The notes under the pieces were generated by a model that ran no database searches, had not been told where the DNA came from, and worked only from the letters and a program-made list of their open reading frames with translations. Made by a program: the position numbers and the translations under genes. Of a stretch of DNA of 64,000 nt, positions 26,066 through 37,817 are shown one piece after another. Source of the stretch: Sipunculus nudus (taxonomy: Eukaryota; Annelida; Sipuncula; Golfingiida; Sipunculidae); assembly GCA_026874595.1 (NCBI GenBank), contig CM049318.1, positions 31,776,956-31,840,955 of the forward strand, given 5' to 3'. The number at the start of each line of letters is the position of its first letter. Position 1 is the stretch's first letter.

Positions 26066-28650
26066 TTAAAAGAAACAACAATAAGGGTGAATTAGCCTGT
26101 TCTTAACCTTGCTAGACAGACATCCGAAATTCGCCGTTAAGGTGTTAAAGCTTGCAATAAATTTGACTCTTTTACCGAAGACGTCATTGTTATCTGACCA
26201 GTTCTTAGTAACTGTATTCCCTAAGTTCTGTACAGAAGCCTGCCAATCTAGGGAAACACCATTTAAAATGATCTGACCTGATATTGCTTGATACATCCAG
26301 TTAAAAATAAAACATTTTGATTTCTTTGCGTTATATAACATATAAAATTCTTCAGCAAACGTTTCACACTCTTTAACCATCTGTTGAGCCCACGTCCTTT
26401 ATTAGGGCGACCATTCTGTATCCATAGCCAGTGTCAGAACAAGGACTGTTCTTTAATTGGTTTTACCGTCTCTGACCAGTATGGTATTCGTTTTCTGTTA
26501 CAGCTTGCTTGTTTTCGGTATGGTAGCCACTTTTAGTTTGCATCAACACAACTTTGAACAATGTCTGCATAAAGCTTATCTATGTTTTTTGTAGTTCTTT
26601 GATGAACAGGTATTGTTGTAGCATGTTATAATATCATTAGAAATATTATTTATTTTCTAAATTTATATCGACTGTGTTTTTGTATCTATGAATCGCAACC
26701 TGAGTTGTATTAAACCATTCAACCTGATCACGTTTAGGGTAAGTATCATAATTAACTCTGTATTTATCTACACGAATACCACATTTTATAAGCATCGGAT
26801 TATGATTAGAGGCATTCAATGGGTCATCTATAATTCCCACATGACAAACTGATTTATAAATATCACCTGAGCAGATGAAGTGATCAAGTGTGGAAGTACC
26901 CTCTGCCTCACAGTTCCTGTAAGTCTGATTAGGCAGAGCTTGCGGGCTATTCCAAGTAAAATATAGATTTTTATTAGAACAGAAGTGTTTAAGTACCTTG
27001 TATGACTATTATGCCTGCATAAGTACACATTACAGTCCCCAGCAATAATAATGGGATTTGCAATGAAAATTTCGAGTGCTTGCTGAAGCTTATTTAAGGT
27101 GTCAAGAAATTTCTCATTAACAACAGTTTAAGAACGATTTTCACACGGTAAGTATTTAAAAATTAATATAACAGTTGAACCGTCTGCCTGTCTTAGAGAT
27201 ACTGCGCATAAGCGATTTGACCCCAGGTTTAGTGGCTTGACTCAGGCAGAGAGTGATTGGTGCCATAGTATGGCCACTCCGCCATGTAGCTGACCATAGA
27301 GTATATCTCTAGAGCTATCAATACCTGTCTGAGGTGTGAACATATACTTATCATGAATAGAAGCTAAAATGAGTCTCGTTCCTTAATCAACCATGTCTCC
27401 TGTAAACTATAAAATCTTCACGATGTGCATCGATAAGTGTTTTGATATAATAACTTTTCATATCATTTACTATACCAGTTTGGTTTTATGATATCATTTA
27501 AAAAATTTTCAGATTGTTAGTTGGCATAGCAATAAGATTAATGGTGTATTTCATTTGTAGATTTCTTATCTGGGGTACTCTCTCCTTATAAAGAATTTTC
27601 CGCACCCAATACCAGTCGGCTAAAATGCCTCATCCATTACTTTATCTATATCATTAACATTTATCTTAATCTTATATGATTGTTTCGTCTTATCTCTCGT
27701 CGTTTCTGATGTTTCTAAAACTGGAAGCCGTCGTTTTCAGTGTGGTGTGCTCCTAGGTCAGTATCAGGCAGAGAACTTGCTTTTTTTCCGTAGAGATTTT
27801 ATTCTTATTTATAGGCCTGTGGCCAGGGCCTTCTTTAATTACGTCACTGAGTAGTCCGGGTGAGGGTTCCTTGCTAGTATCATGAAGGGACTGGCTTGAG
27901 CCTACACCTGCCTTCTCGTGACTAGCGTCCCTATAACTGTCAACTTTGATTAGTTCCTGATGCACATTCGCAGTAAGGGCTGCAACTGAATCAGAAGTTT
28001 GCTCTGATCTTACTTCTACCAGCTTAAGTCTCTGGTCTTATTTGTTTATCATTTCCAGGACTGCTAAATGTTCCTAAATGTTCCATCTGTTCGGGTGCAA
28101 ACTGTGGTAATCGTTCAAGGTCACATGCACCAAAGCTCGGGAGACTGACATTTTTGTTGTCCAGTTTTTAAAAAGCAGATTCAATATTCGCTGCATCAGC
28201 TTCTCTTGCTGTTCTTGAACTTGATGTCACCCTTCTTGGTTGCTCACCAAGTATTTCTGTGCTAACGAGTGTTCATACCAGGGTTTTAGCCGTACAAATT
28301 TCATTTCTCCCGTATAACCTGCTAACAACAGCACGTAAATTACCGCTGAAGACCTATGTATGTAGTATTGCACGTATGAGAGCAGACAGTTATTGACACA
28401 GTCATATCATCCCCTTGCTTTTTCTACATTAGATGTGTTTCCTTCGCTTCTCGATTTCCTCGCAGCGTTTGCTGGTTTCTCCGCATTGTTCTCGTTTACT
28501 TTTTTCTCAGTTTGGTGGCGGCCTACATATTTTTTATATACCCTTGGCCATTTTTCAACCGACGGTTGTGAATCAACCACCTTCACGAGTGTTTTATTTA
28601 AATCCTAAATACCCTCCTCTCATGCATACATTGACATCGATCTGTCAATT
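26066..28650 (-). mobile_element. Degraded non-LTR retrotransposon (LINE), minus strand
   Basis: Read on the minus strand, 28650 to about 28060 contains Lys/Arg-rich, repeatedly interrupted ORF1-like frames, including an in-frame FVRLKPWYEHSLAQ stretch near 28230-28310. From about 27060 to 26646 the end of an endonuclease domain is visible: GDCN, TSTLDHFI and then DDPLNASNHNPM, matching the exonuclease-endonuclease-phosphatase motifs. At 26380-26066 the C-terminal part of a reverse transcriptase follows, with NAKKSKC, an LNG strand and QNLGN. The core YADD block is missing, consistent with an internal deletion between 26380 and 26646. Frames change and stops occur, so the copy is dead. The pattern is reminiscent of CR1/L2-type LINEs, but clade is not certain. 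Confidence 0.65.
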
Positions 28651-31139
28651 GTAAACAAAACGGGAACATGATACGTGATTTGCTGACACAGACAGTGGGA
28701 TGCGACAAATTGTGGTTGAGGTCTTCTAGGCTCTCAGTAAACATAAAAAAAATATGTGTATAAATGAAAATAATACCCTCCGGATGGGACATTTTACTTT
28801 CTAATTAAATTATTTTCTTCTCACCAAGCAACAATACCCACCTAACCAAGTCCCTGAACCAAAGTTTACACTGTATTTGTCAAACAAGTGCAATTTGCAG
28901 TAAATTTTTACCCAGTAAAACTATACAATTGTTCTCATCACAGCTGTGCATTTTTCATCAGATCCTCATGCAGTTTCGAGTTAACTCATTCGTACTGTTG
29001 CTTACAGACATTGCTGGACACATTTACACTGTATTTCGAGCTACATAGAACTCTTAATATTTAAAAATAAAATACTGCTTTTGTCGGGATCTATACATTT
29101 ACAATAATGTATGCTATTCATGCTAAACGTACATGGCCTCAGTAAATGCACTCATGGTGTCAAGCAAATGTAAACAATATCCGTCTGTGGTAAGTTGTGT
29201 TACTCTTGTGTTGATTCATGTGTTGCACGAAGCATTAAATGACGGATAATGTTGTGAATATCGTTATGTTTAAGAAGTAAAACGTATGAAACTCATAAGC
29301 CCTTACAAAGATTTCGTTTTTTAACGAAGAAAGCACGAAAAGTGTACATTTTGGTTTAAAATATTTCCACAAGGTGTCACTGGTTTGACGTTCAGCCTAA
29401 CGTTCTAACTGGATTGCCGTATATTATACCATTATGTTATAAGGTGATTTGATTCCTTGTTATCAAACAGAAAGAAGTGAACAAACAAATTGCCTTAACT
29501 GCCCCTAATGTGACAAATTGCGAAGTGACATGAAATCTTCAAATGATTCATCTGTCAAATTCTATTTAACTGATAGCACCCGCTATTCCTAAGTTTATGT
29601 CCTGTTCCTTCCATTCAAAACTCCCCCTGTTGAGAATTCTAATCAATTGCAAATATGTAGACATTAGTTGCAAAGATATTCCTTGGCGAATCGTTGTCGT
29701 TATCATAAAAACAAATTGAATTTGCATTTCAAAGTCACCAATAATTTTACCTAAGTACCATTGCATGGAAATAGCATCAACCAGAAAAGAAAAGTGGCAC
29801 TACATATAAACCTCCGCAAGGATAATTATCAAATGTTTGCATATGATACACAGATGGATGGTAGTCAGGGTTCCCCATCTCATGAAATGATCCCAGATAA
29901 AGCCTTGGACAGTTATTGGACCTTATACCATTTAAGATTAAGATGAGTAAATGGTATAACAATGGTTATGAATATTTTAAATTTAAACCAATGATAATGT
30001 TCTAAATACAAAGGACTTTTCTCTAGATGTTGTCTTCACTGTCAACAAAATCCGTTAAATTCTCTCCAGATTTTTTTTAAACAATAAAGTTCCTAATAGA
30101 CATATCAGGAACCAGACCAACCAGGAATAAATGTAATACCTCGCATTCAGTGGAGGAATAAAATGACGATAGATGTTTGTTGATTTTCAAGAATCGAGGA
30201 AAAATCACTGCATATATGGTAATTGATCATTGATACTTGGTTAGCTTTCATCATATATGCAATCGAATTCATAGAACGTTTAGAGAAACCGTCGACTGTC
30301 TCTAAACTGGACCGCTCTATTCGAAGCTTCCTTTCTACTAATCCTTCTACGAACCTAGAAATATACAACATCTATTGTGACAAATTACTTGCGTCCCAGT
30401 TAGAAATATATACCTTTATTTACATAGAAAGACATTTAAGATAAAATACAGTTTCTTAGATAAAATTTAAAAGAAAATACCTTGTACTGTTTTACTTTAA
30501 GTTATATAATGATACATGACGAATTGTGTATCCTCATTCTAAGGAGTTAACTGATAATGACTAAACTTCTGACTTTTTTTATTCCATACTCTACTTATTC
30601 TGAATACATTAGACTTGTTTCAATTATATTTAAACTTTAAATAACCAACTATTTTAATTACAGAGCTTTATTAAAAGAGGAATGGGTACATACATGGTAC
30701 TGCCTGAAGTGCCCTTATTTCTTGTGTGGCGCGTTAACGGTTTCTTCTGGGAAAAAAACCTTTGCAAATTGTTTTTATTATAACTCTAACGTTTGAAGTT
30801 TTAGTCGGTTTTACCAATGTCACGAGAGGTCTGTGACTTTGGCATAAATATTTACCAATAGAGAGAATGGACGGATAATTGTTTTGCAGATTATATTTTT
30901 TGTGTAGTTCAAATTTAGCCATTCGCGTGGGAAGGTCAGTTAGGAGTAGTAGCTGGTCTATTTTATAGCATATCACAGACAGATTTCGGAGCCATTGTGA
31001 AACCGCTGGCGCCTTTGTGTTCATTTCTTTTTCGTGCTGTAACATGGTCACTTAGCAAGAGTGTTTAGCTTGCGACAATAAGTCTGTGTGAGTAAGGGTA
31101 GTTTTTCCCACGTGTTTCTCCTGGAGGCGTGTATAATGA
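28651..31139. other. Non-coding stretch, nothing recognised
   Basis: AT-rich sequence with several 60-100-codon frames on both strands. None shows recognisable motifs or splice borders. A 105-codon minus-strand frame (30734-31051) has ordinary composition but no family that I recognise. Confidence 0.4.
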
Positions 31140-31539
31140 ATTGTGTAATGTTTGTGACTGCGGAGCTAGTGGATTGAGATGCTTTTTGCAGGAGGAGTGT
31201 GGCGGGACCTTTGACGTCAGAAACTGGTATAAAACTGGATAGCGGGCAGTGATCGGGAGTGAATTGAGAGCGAAGCTGGCGGCGGCTTGGAGAGTAAAGT
31301 AGTACCTATGGGTAGCTGCAGACAGCTGGACAGGCTGATCTTCTTTCTTGGGTGAGCCTTGTGAGACCTAGTAAGTCAGTATGTACGGACAGTCTGTCTG
31401 GAGAGCCGTATTCTGAGCCATATAGATAGCTCCCAGTAACAGACACAGGACTTCGTCTTGATGCTGTGCTGTTTATGGTGCTGAGTTCGGCGTGAGAGAA
31501 GTTACTCTGTAACAGCCGGAGAGTGATACTGACTGCAGC

Positions 31540-31595
<56 letters not shown>

Positions 31596-31813
31596 TCATT
31601 GACATAGGGCTCTAACATAGGACAATTGTAGATTAACACTTGTTTTATATCTAAAGAATAAAAACGCCCGATCTGCAGTGGAGACTAGGCGCCAAAAGTG
31701 AACTACTGTGCGAGCCAACACATTGGACGGTTTTGTAACACAAGAACCCCAGCAGAACCGTGAACATGTCTGCGCAGTCACGTGATGTGAACCAGTTGAT
31801 CGGAGGATTATAA
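31140..31813 (+). mobile_element. Possible LTR-retrotransposon 5' end (TATA, poly-A signal, PBS-like site)
   Basis: In order: a TATA box (TATAAAA, 31228-31234), a G-rich leader, a (GA)n run (31545-31592), AATAAA at 31657-31662, then AGGCGCCAAAAGTGAAC from 31687. The last string resembles the primer-binding site of the intact Ty3-type element in this window (TGGCGCCCAACGTGGGAC). About 65 bases later an ATG opens a 15-codon frame (31766-31813) before a stop. This order fits LTR R-U5, primer site and the start of gag. I found no second LTR and could not fix the left end. A host promoter plus first exon is the alternative. Confidence 0.35.
31545..31592. repeat. (GA)n microsatellite
   Basis: About 24 GA units within the proposed LTR or leader region. 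The Ser/Leu-rich minus-strand ORF across it is an artefact. Confidence 0.95.
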
Positions 31814-32885
31814 GTATTGTAGATTGCAACTCGTTGTGGGTTACGTTATTATATTCTTGATGTTGACAGCTCCCCCCCCCCCTGACTTTTAAGTAACCTT
31901 TTATTTGTTATTAATTTGTTTGGCAACCAACGCATGTCTTTGTGTATGTTGAAGCATGCACGGCGAGTGTGTAACCTCGGGTCTGCTTGATGTTTCGTCT
32001 GGCTAAAAAAAACCTGGAAATTCATATCCCCTCCGATGTGACACCTACATCAAGTCTTTCCAGTTTATGAGATAATTCTCCATTGCTATATTCTTTATAT
32101 GATTTTGAAATAAGAGTGAGAACATAGCCGACAAAAAATTCATATATTCATCTTCACTGTCATACCAAATTTAAATGTATTCAAAAGAAAATTGCTAAAA
32201 TCGTATGGTTTCAAATATTTAATATAAAAAAAACAATGAAGATACTCACTGAAGTCAGCGACAAAAAGATCTCCGAGAGGAAGACCTGTTAGCGTATATA
32301 TACATATATATATGCTTTTTCAGTTTCGGAAAAAAAGAAAGAAAAAAAAACTTAAATTATTAGTGAAGTGGGTTTATTGGATTTTACATATTCACATATT
32401 GACGGTTTACTAGCAAAATGAATGGATCAAATTTGTAAAATAATATTTAACAGTAGCGCTCATGGTTTTAAGAACTGGTGGTTTTGTGATGGTAAGGTAG
32501 CAGCTAGACAGGCAAGATATGTTAATTGGGGGAATTTACTTATCGTTAAAAAAAATCAAAATTAATAGAGTGAAAAGTGTCGAAAATGTCTTTAAGGAAT
32601 TAATGCCATTAAAGCGGATTGAAAGCTCCTCATGTATAAAAAAAACATTGTTTGGTATCTGGTTGACAATGTTCATCCTAATCGTATGACGATAACATGC
32701 ATTTATTGAAAGGAAATATCAAATATTCAAGTCAGCAATGTATTAATACATGTACAATCGTATGACTGATCATGCAGCATCAGTCAAGACAGTGGACCGG
32801 TCGAGATCTGTCTCCTATTGAGGATATTCTTTTGTTATATTCACATCGACTGACAAGACAATGTTCAAAGGTAATGAAGTGTTCA

Positions 32886-32886
32886 A

Positions 32887-32950
<64 letters not shown>

Positions 32951-33019
32951 GGAAAGGGTTTACACAGAAAAGTCGGTTCACTGACAGTAGGAACCGACTG
33001 AACCGACTTTTTTTGTGTA
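32886..33019. repeat. (CT)n-(TA)n microsatellite followed by a foldback
   Basis: A CT run (32886-32904) passes into TA repeats (to about 32950). A foldback follows: 32961-32980 (TACACAGAAAAGTCGGTTCA) pairs with 32999-33019, which ends TTGTGTA, leaving an 18-nt loop that itself contains another GAACCGACT copy. Weaker complementarity continues outward on both sides, as in a small foldback or MITE-like element. Confidence 0.75.
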
Positions 33020-33186
33020 TACTCTGTCCATCTATATACAATGGCTATTGATAACATTTGATCATGAAAACCATATTATACCCACCTAATCCGATTATAG
33101 TTTAAAATCACATACTACTAATAATAAGAGTTTATTAAAATTTGGCCCTTGTCCAAATTCCAAATTGGTGAAATGAACAACGCTCC

Positions 33187-33187
<1 letters not shown>

Positions 33188-33258
<71 letters not shown>
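33188..33258. repeat. (CT)n-(TA)n compound microsatellite
   Basis: A CT run at 33188-33218 is followed by a TA run at 33220-33258. The same CT-then-TA order appears 300 bases upstream. Flanking sequence (an ATTATACCCAC-containing stretch near 33053 and 33371) is also duplicated, suggesting an old local duplication. Confidence 0.9.
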
Positions 33259-33261
<3 letters not shown>

Positions 33262-34289
33262 ACAAAAATGCTATTGTTGAACATTTTGGCTGGCATTGCA
33301 AACATAGATAACGCTAACACACTATCAATTTCTGATAATCGGATTATGTAGGAAGCGAGAGTAGTACAAATACCATTTGATCACGAAAATAACATTATAC
33401 CCACTTTATCTGAACACTGTACATTATGTAAGATCGGAAGAAACTATATTTACGCAAACACAATCAGTTTCTCCTGGTAAATGAGAGCAACATGCCTACA
33501 TTTCAGTGAGGATTGGTCATCCAGTCCCTCTATTTTTGCCCAACGAGAACAAGCTGTATGAATAAAGATATAGTTTACCATACCAACATAATTTTCCTTA
33601 AGCCTGCTTTATAAATTATTATTAAGAAAACTTGGTAGGTTTGAAGTAAACAAGAAACATCACCTTTATCTCTGGTTTATCTTTGACAGATTTGTAAGCC
33701 TATACTGCGTATTATCCTACACGTGTGACGATACTTTATCATGTGTTATATTCAAAATATATATATGAAGGCAGAGAGAAAGAGGCTAAGTGATATCATT
33801 CAGTAAGTGGGGGACCACGAGAGACTTATGATGTTCCCAATCACTGTCATGAAACCTACAAGAGTGTGGTGCTGGTGTAAAGACATATATTACGTATACA
33901 CACATATTTTGATGCAGGAAACACAAGATGTCAGCATGGGAGTCTTTCTCTTTCTGTTTTCAGTTATGTTTAGTCGCAAAAAGTGACTTCTACCTGTCTC
34001 AATGGAACTACCCATTCGATACTTAATACTTGACTCAAGGGGAGAGGGTCTTTGTCGATTTTTAAAGAATGATGTAATATTGAATATTTTTAAAGGATAT
34101 GAAGCCGTTATTGTTATCATTATTCCTGATTGTATATCGTGTCATAATATAACTTTTCTAATATATGAACTTCGCGTGACCGATTGAACGCACGGACCCT
34201 CAGAACTAAGCGTATGAAAGCATTTTGAGCATGTTGAAAGCCATCATATATCTGTAGCTGTTTATTTATATATAAATTGAAAAGTAATT

Positions 34290-37200
34290 AGTAACTGGTC
34301 CAATGAGAACCAGCAAACATCTGAGTTGAATCAAAAGCAGCAGTAGCGCTTGCACAGCATGCTTCTTCCCAACAGTCATCAGTAGGGTGGACTTCTCGCG
34401 TCCTGATTACAAAATATAATGGGCCAGCTGAAACCATAGGGCTGGAAGGACTAATCCGAGTTAACATTTCCATAAATACTAGTACCTAGCGTGAACTGTC
34501 ATTAAATTTGTAAATAGATTTTTGCTTAGCTTATCAGTCGTACAGCACCTTCGGCAATTAAATAGTAGAGTCACATATATACATACATGAATACGTGTAT
34601 ATAGGAGAAACATGTGCAACACATTAGCTTTATTACGTTGGTTGAAGGGGGAATTCATCATGAATGTAACTATTAATGTATTATTTAAGGGTAATACAAG
34701 TAGTATTTCGTGAAAAGAACAACATCGCAATGCAAAGTCCTCATGTAAATTCTGCAAGACATTTTATAAGGTATATATTTATATTGTAAACATTTACCCA
34801 GCCTTAAATATTAAGACAAACGATGAAGAACACAATGATCATATGATCATATCTTGCTTTTCAGTACTTACACGTGTTATAGTGTTATAACATGTTTGAT
34901 CTGATTGATTCATCTTCCCCGTTGACATATCCTCCAAACATAAATATTCCATCACTTAGTGTTCCTACAACATACAACCGAAGGTAGATCAATTGAAATT
35001 AAACATCTCTGATTTCTAGATATATACAGTAAAAGATAATGAGTTTAATATACGAGTTGCAAAGCGATTCTGACCTTGATGTGATAGGTTTTAAATTCTC
35101 AGAATTATATACACCTCTGTCATCAAACCTATTAAATAAGACAGAATAAGCAATAAAGAATTAAAACCAAGTGTGTTCATTGATAAAACAAATCAACTGG
35201 TGAGAAGATTCAGTTATGCTACTATACCATTGGAACCAGAGCGAAATTGTGTTCAATAACATAAACAGGAAAACATGAACTATGCAGAATATATAAAACC
35301 AGAGATTGGTGCACAACATCTATATAAGGACACCTTCTCCTTCCCCAAATTTTTCAATATTGAGAATGTATAAGTCAGCAAAGATTCAGGTCTAATATAC
35401 ATGAACAATAATGGTATTTAACAACAAAACAGAGATAAAATAAATAAACTGGTATCAACTGGCTGGCTGATATGCGAGATAATTTGACATTTCGAAAATA
35501 ACTCCCAGATTTATGACTAATATATAAACAGTCATCTACATGTGCATCTATTTACTTTTTATTTAAATTTCCATCTTAGATATTTTGTTGTAAGTGGATG
35601 TTAATCAGGGTGGGTATGAGGGCAGGCTTTTCGAATGACAACGGAAAATAAAACGATGTTTCCGTATTCCTAATTTTATGTATACAGCTAAACATTGGAA
35701 AATATAGCATCCAGCAGAGATCCATATCTATAAATAAAAAGCTGCGTGCAACAATGTTTTCATCCTAATGAGGCTACACCTAAGGGAATGAATGTTGATA
35801 AAATAGTATATGAGTTACATTTAGAGACGAGGTTTGACACAGGCCCGACATGTTTGGAAAGGAAAGGAAATTATTAGCAGAAAAGGTAAACCGAGTGAGA
35901 GCATATGTCCTATTTTGAAAAAAAAATGTTTTCTTGATGAAGTATATAGGAGAAGGGTTAATGATGTAATATTAAGCGTAATACTTGTAAGGAATCAATG
36001 ACCTGCACTATGCCAATAGATGGAGGTCGGAGAGTCTCCAGTAACAGATGGTGTGTGCCAGCTGTTCGTGTCATGTTCATACACTTGAGGGAAGTCTTTC
36101 CCTTTTATCATATTAAAGCCGTCTTTTACTCCTAATACGTACATTTAATCATTGACGACTGTGGCAGTATGTCCAAAACGGCAACAGATTGAACCAGTGT
36201 CCTTACGACATGAAAAAAAGCATTGATGTACCATGACATGATTACGTTATACAATGGTGTCCACCGATATCATATATAACTGTATATTGGATGATTAAGA
36301 AAAATAGTCCTGAATTTGGGGGTTTATAATCCTATAAATTCTGCAAGAAAGTTGTTGGTAGTTGGTGTGTAGAAAAATATGTATAATTAAAATAATTCCT
36401 AAAATTTTATTGTTCCAAGAGTTAAACTTTCTGATTTATGACAAGAATCAATTTGCGTAGTGAAATTTGTTTTTGTTTTTTTCCAGTAATTGATTCTGCA
36501 TGCTGAACCTGGCGGTCGGTGTGAAGTGACATCTAGGTACAGATCATGGGATACAGGTGATATGGCCTTATCGGTAACAGTTTGTCATTAAGTTTGTCAT
36601 TAACAGTTTGTTTATTAAGAGATTAAAGTTTTTAGTCAATCTGTGCACTGATAATTGACTTATCCCCACGTTACTGACATTTCCCTCTGAGACTTATATG
36701 TACTATGATTGTCCTCTCGAGAAAGAATGTAATCTACAGTGTAATTCTTGTTCGCTTCAGTTCTTGCATTCCTTGGACTGCCATTCCCAGCTTGTGGACC
36801 AATCAGTTCTTTACCCAGTTTGATTACCCTATTCACAGAATATAGATTCCACGCTTTTTTTCTGAAAATACATTACAATGCGTGCCTTTCTCCATCCTTT
36901 GTCCTACCAGGCGACACTAGACCCCCGGGGACACCATTCAGGACCCATCACTGGATATATCAAATTTGGCTATGCAAATTTATTCTTGTCATAAATCAGG
37001 ACAAACATTGTTACAGTAAATGAGAAAAATAATTATGAGAGTAAATCAGATATACCAAATTAAAGCTGTTTATCTAAACTTGTGTAATGAAATATATTTT
37101 AGTTTGTACCCCCTATCAGTAAACATGTACGTGCATGCATGTATTCATTAGTTAGTTTTCCATTCTGGTTTCCGTTTAATACCTCTCACCACTACAACTT

Positions 37201-37817
37201 AAACATAGGATCCGTCAGACTTTCCTAGAATGGTGGCAAATAGGTCGTTATGGTGTTTCCGAGCGATGGTTTTTCTGAAGTTCGGAAAAAATGTTGCATA
37301 TATGGCGTAAAATAAAACTAGTATGATATTATTTTATGATGATTATAATTAAGTTATCTGACAGCCTCGAGATACCCCGTTAATACAACATCCCCCGAAC
37401 CAAACTGCATTTATTTTGGCGTCATGTAATGGCAAATACCTATATGGAAACGGTAAATGGTGGATCAATGTTGTAGAGGATAATGAGCTGATGCCGCAGA
37501 AATTAAGAGATTGATGTGAACAGAAACCAAGAGGAAGAAGGAGAGCAGAGGTTCAGAGTTCGGACCATACCATTAGTGGTGAACCCAAATATGAAAAATT
37601 GCATGAGTAGAAGGCTAGAACTTGTGTGTAGGTATCGGGGTTTAATCGCAAAGGGGGCACACTTGTGGTTGACGGAGATAGATAAAACTGCATAGTTACA
37701 CAAGTAGGTTATTGTAAGACTGAACAGGAGAAACAATGATTGGCTACCGGAGAATACTATAACAAATTTATCTCTCATATTAATGGGGGACTCAGAATTT
37801 TGGTACTGGTGAACCAT
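34290..37817 (-). pseudogene. Kelch-repeat gene fragments on the minus strand, probably a pseudogene
   Basis: Three separated minus-strand segments carry kelch-repeat signatures. At 37817-37503 there is a PRY-L-HTSS strand, FFIFGF and a later SSSWF. At about 36235-36005 there is CRFGHTATVV, then MYVLG, then VYEHDTNSWHTP. At about 34980-34900 there is LYVVGTLSDGIFMFGGY. This is the classic kelch order of R-x-GH-ta, lyv-GG, then yD-xx-t-x-W. The middle segment has an in-frame TAA between VVND and MYVLG, and the glycine pairs are damaged (VLGV, IFGF). Splice borders are poor. A further frame at 34473-34288 may be the C-terminal end. Kelch proteins form beta-propellers; this copy is most likely non-functional. 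Confidence 0.45.

Noticed and set aside
31306-31605. Minus-strand Ser/Leu-rich ORF
   Set aside because: Its N-terminus is just the GA microsatellite translated, and the rest is antisense to the LTR-like leader.
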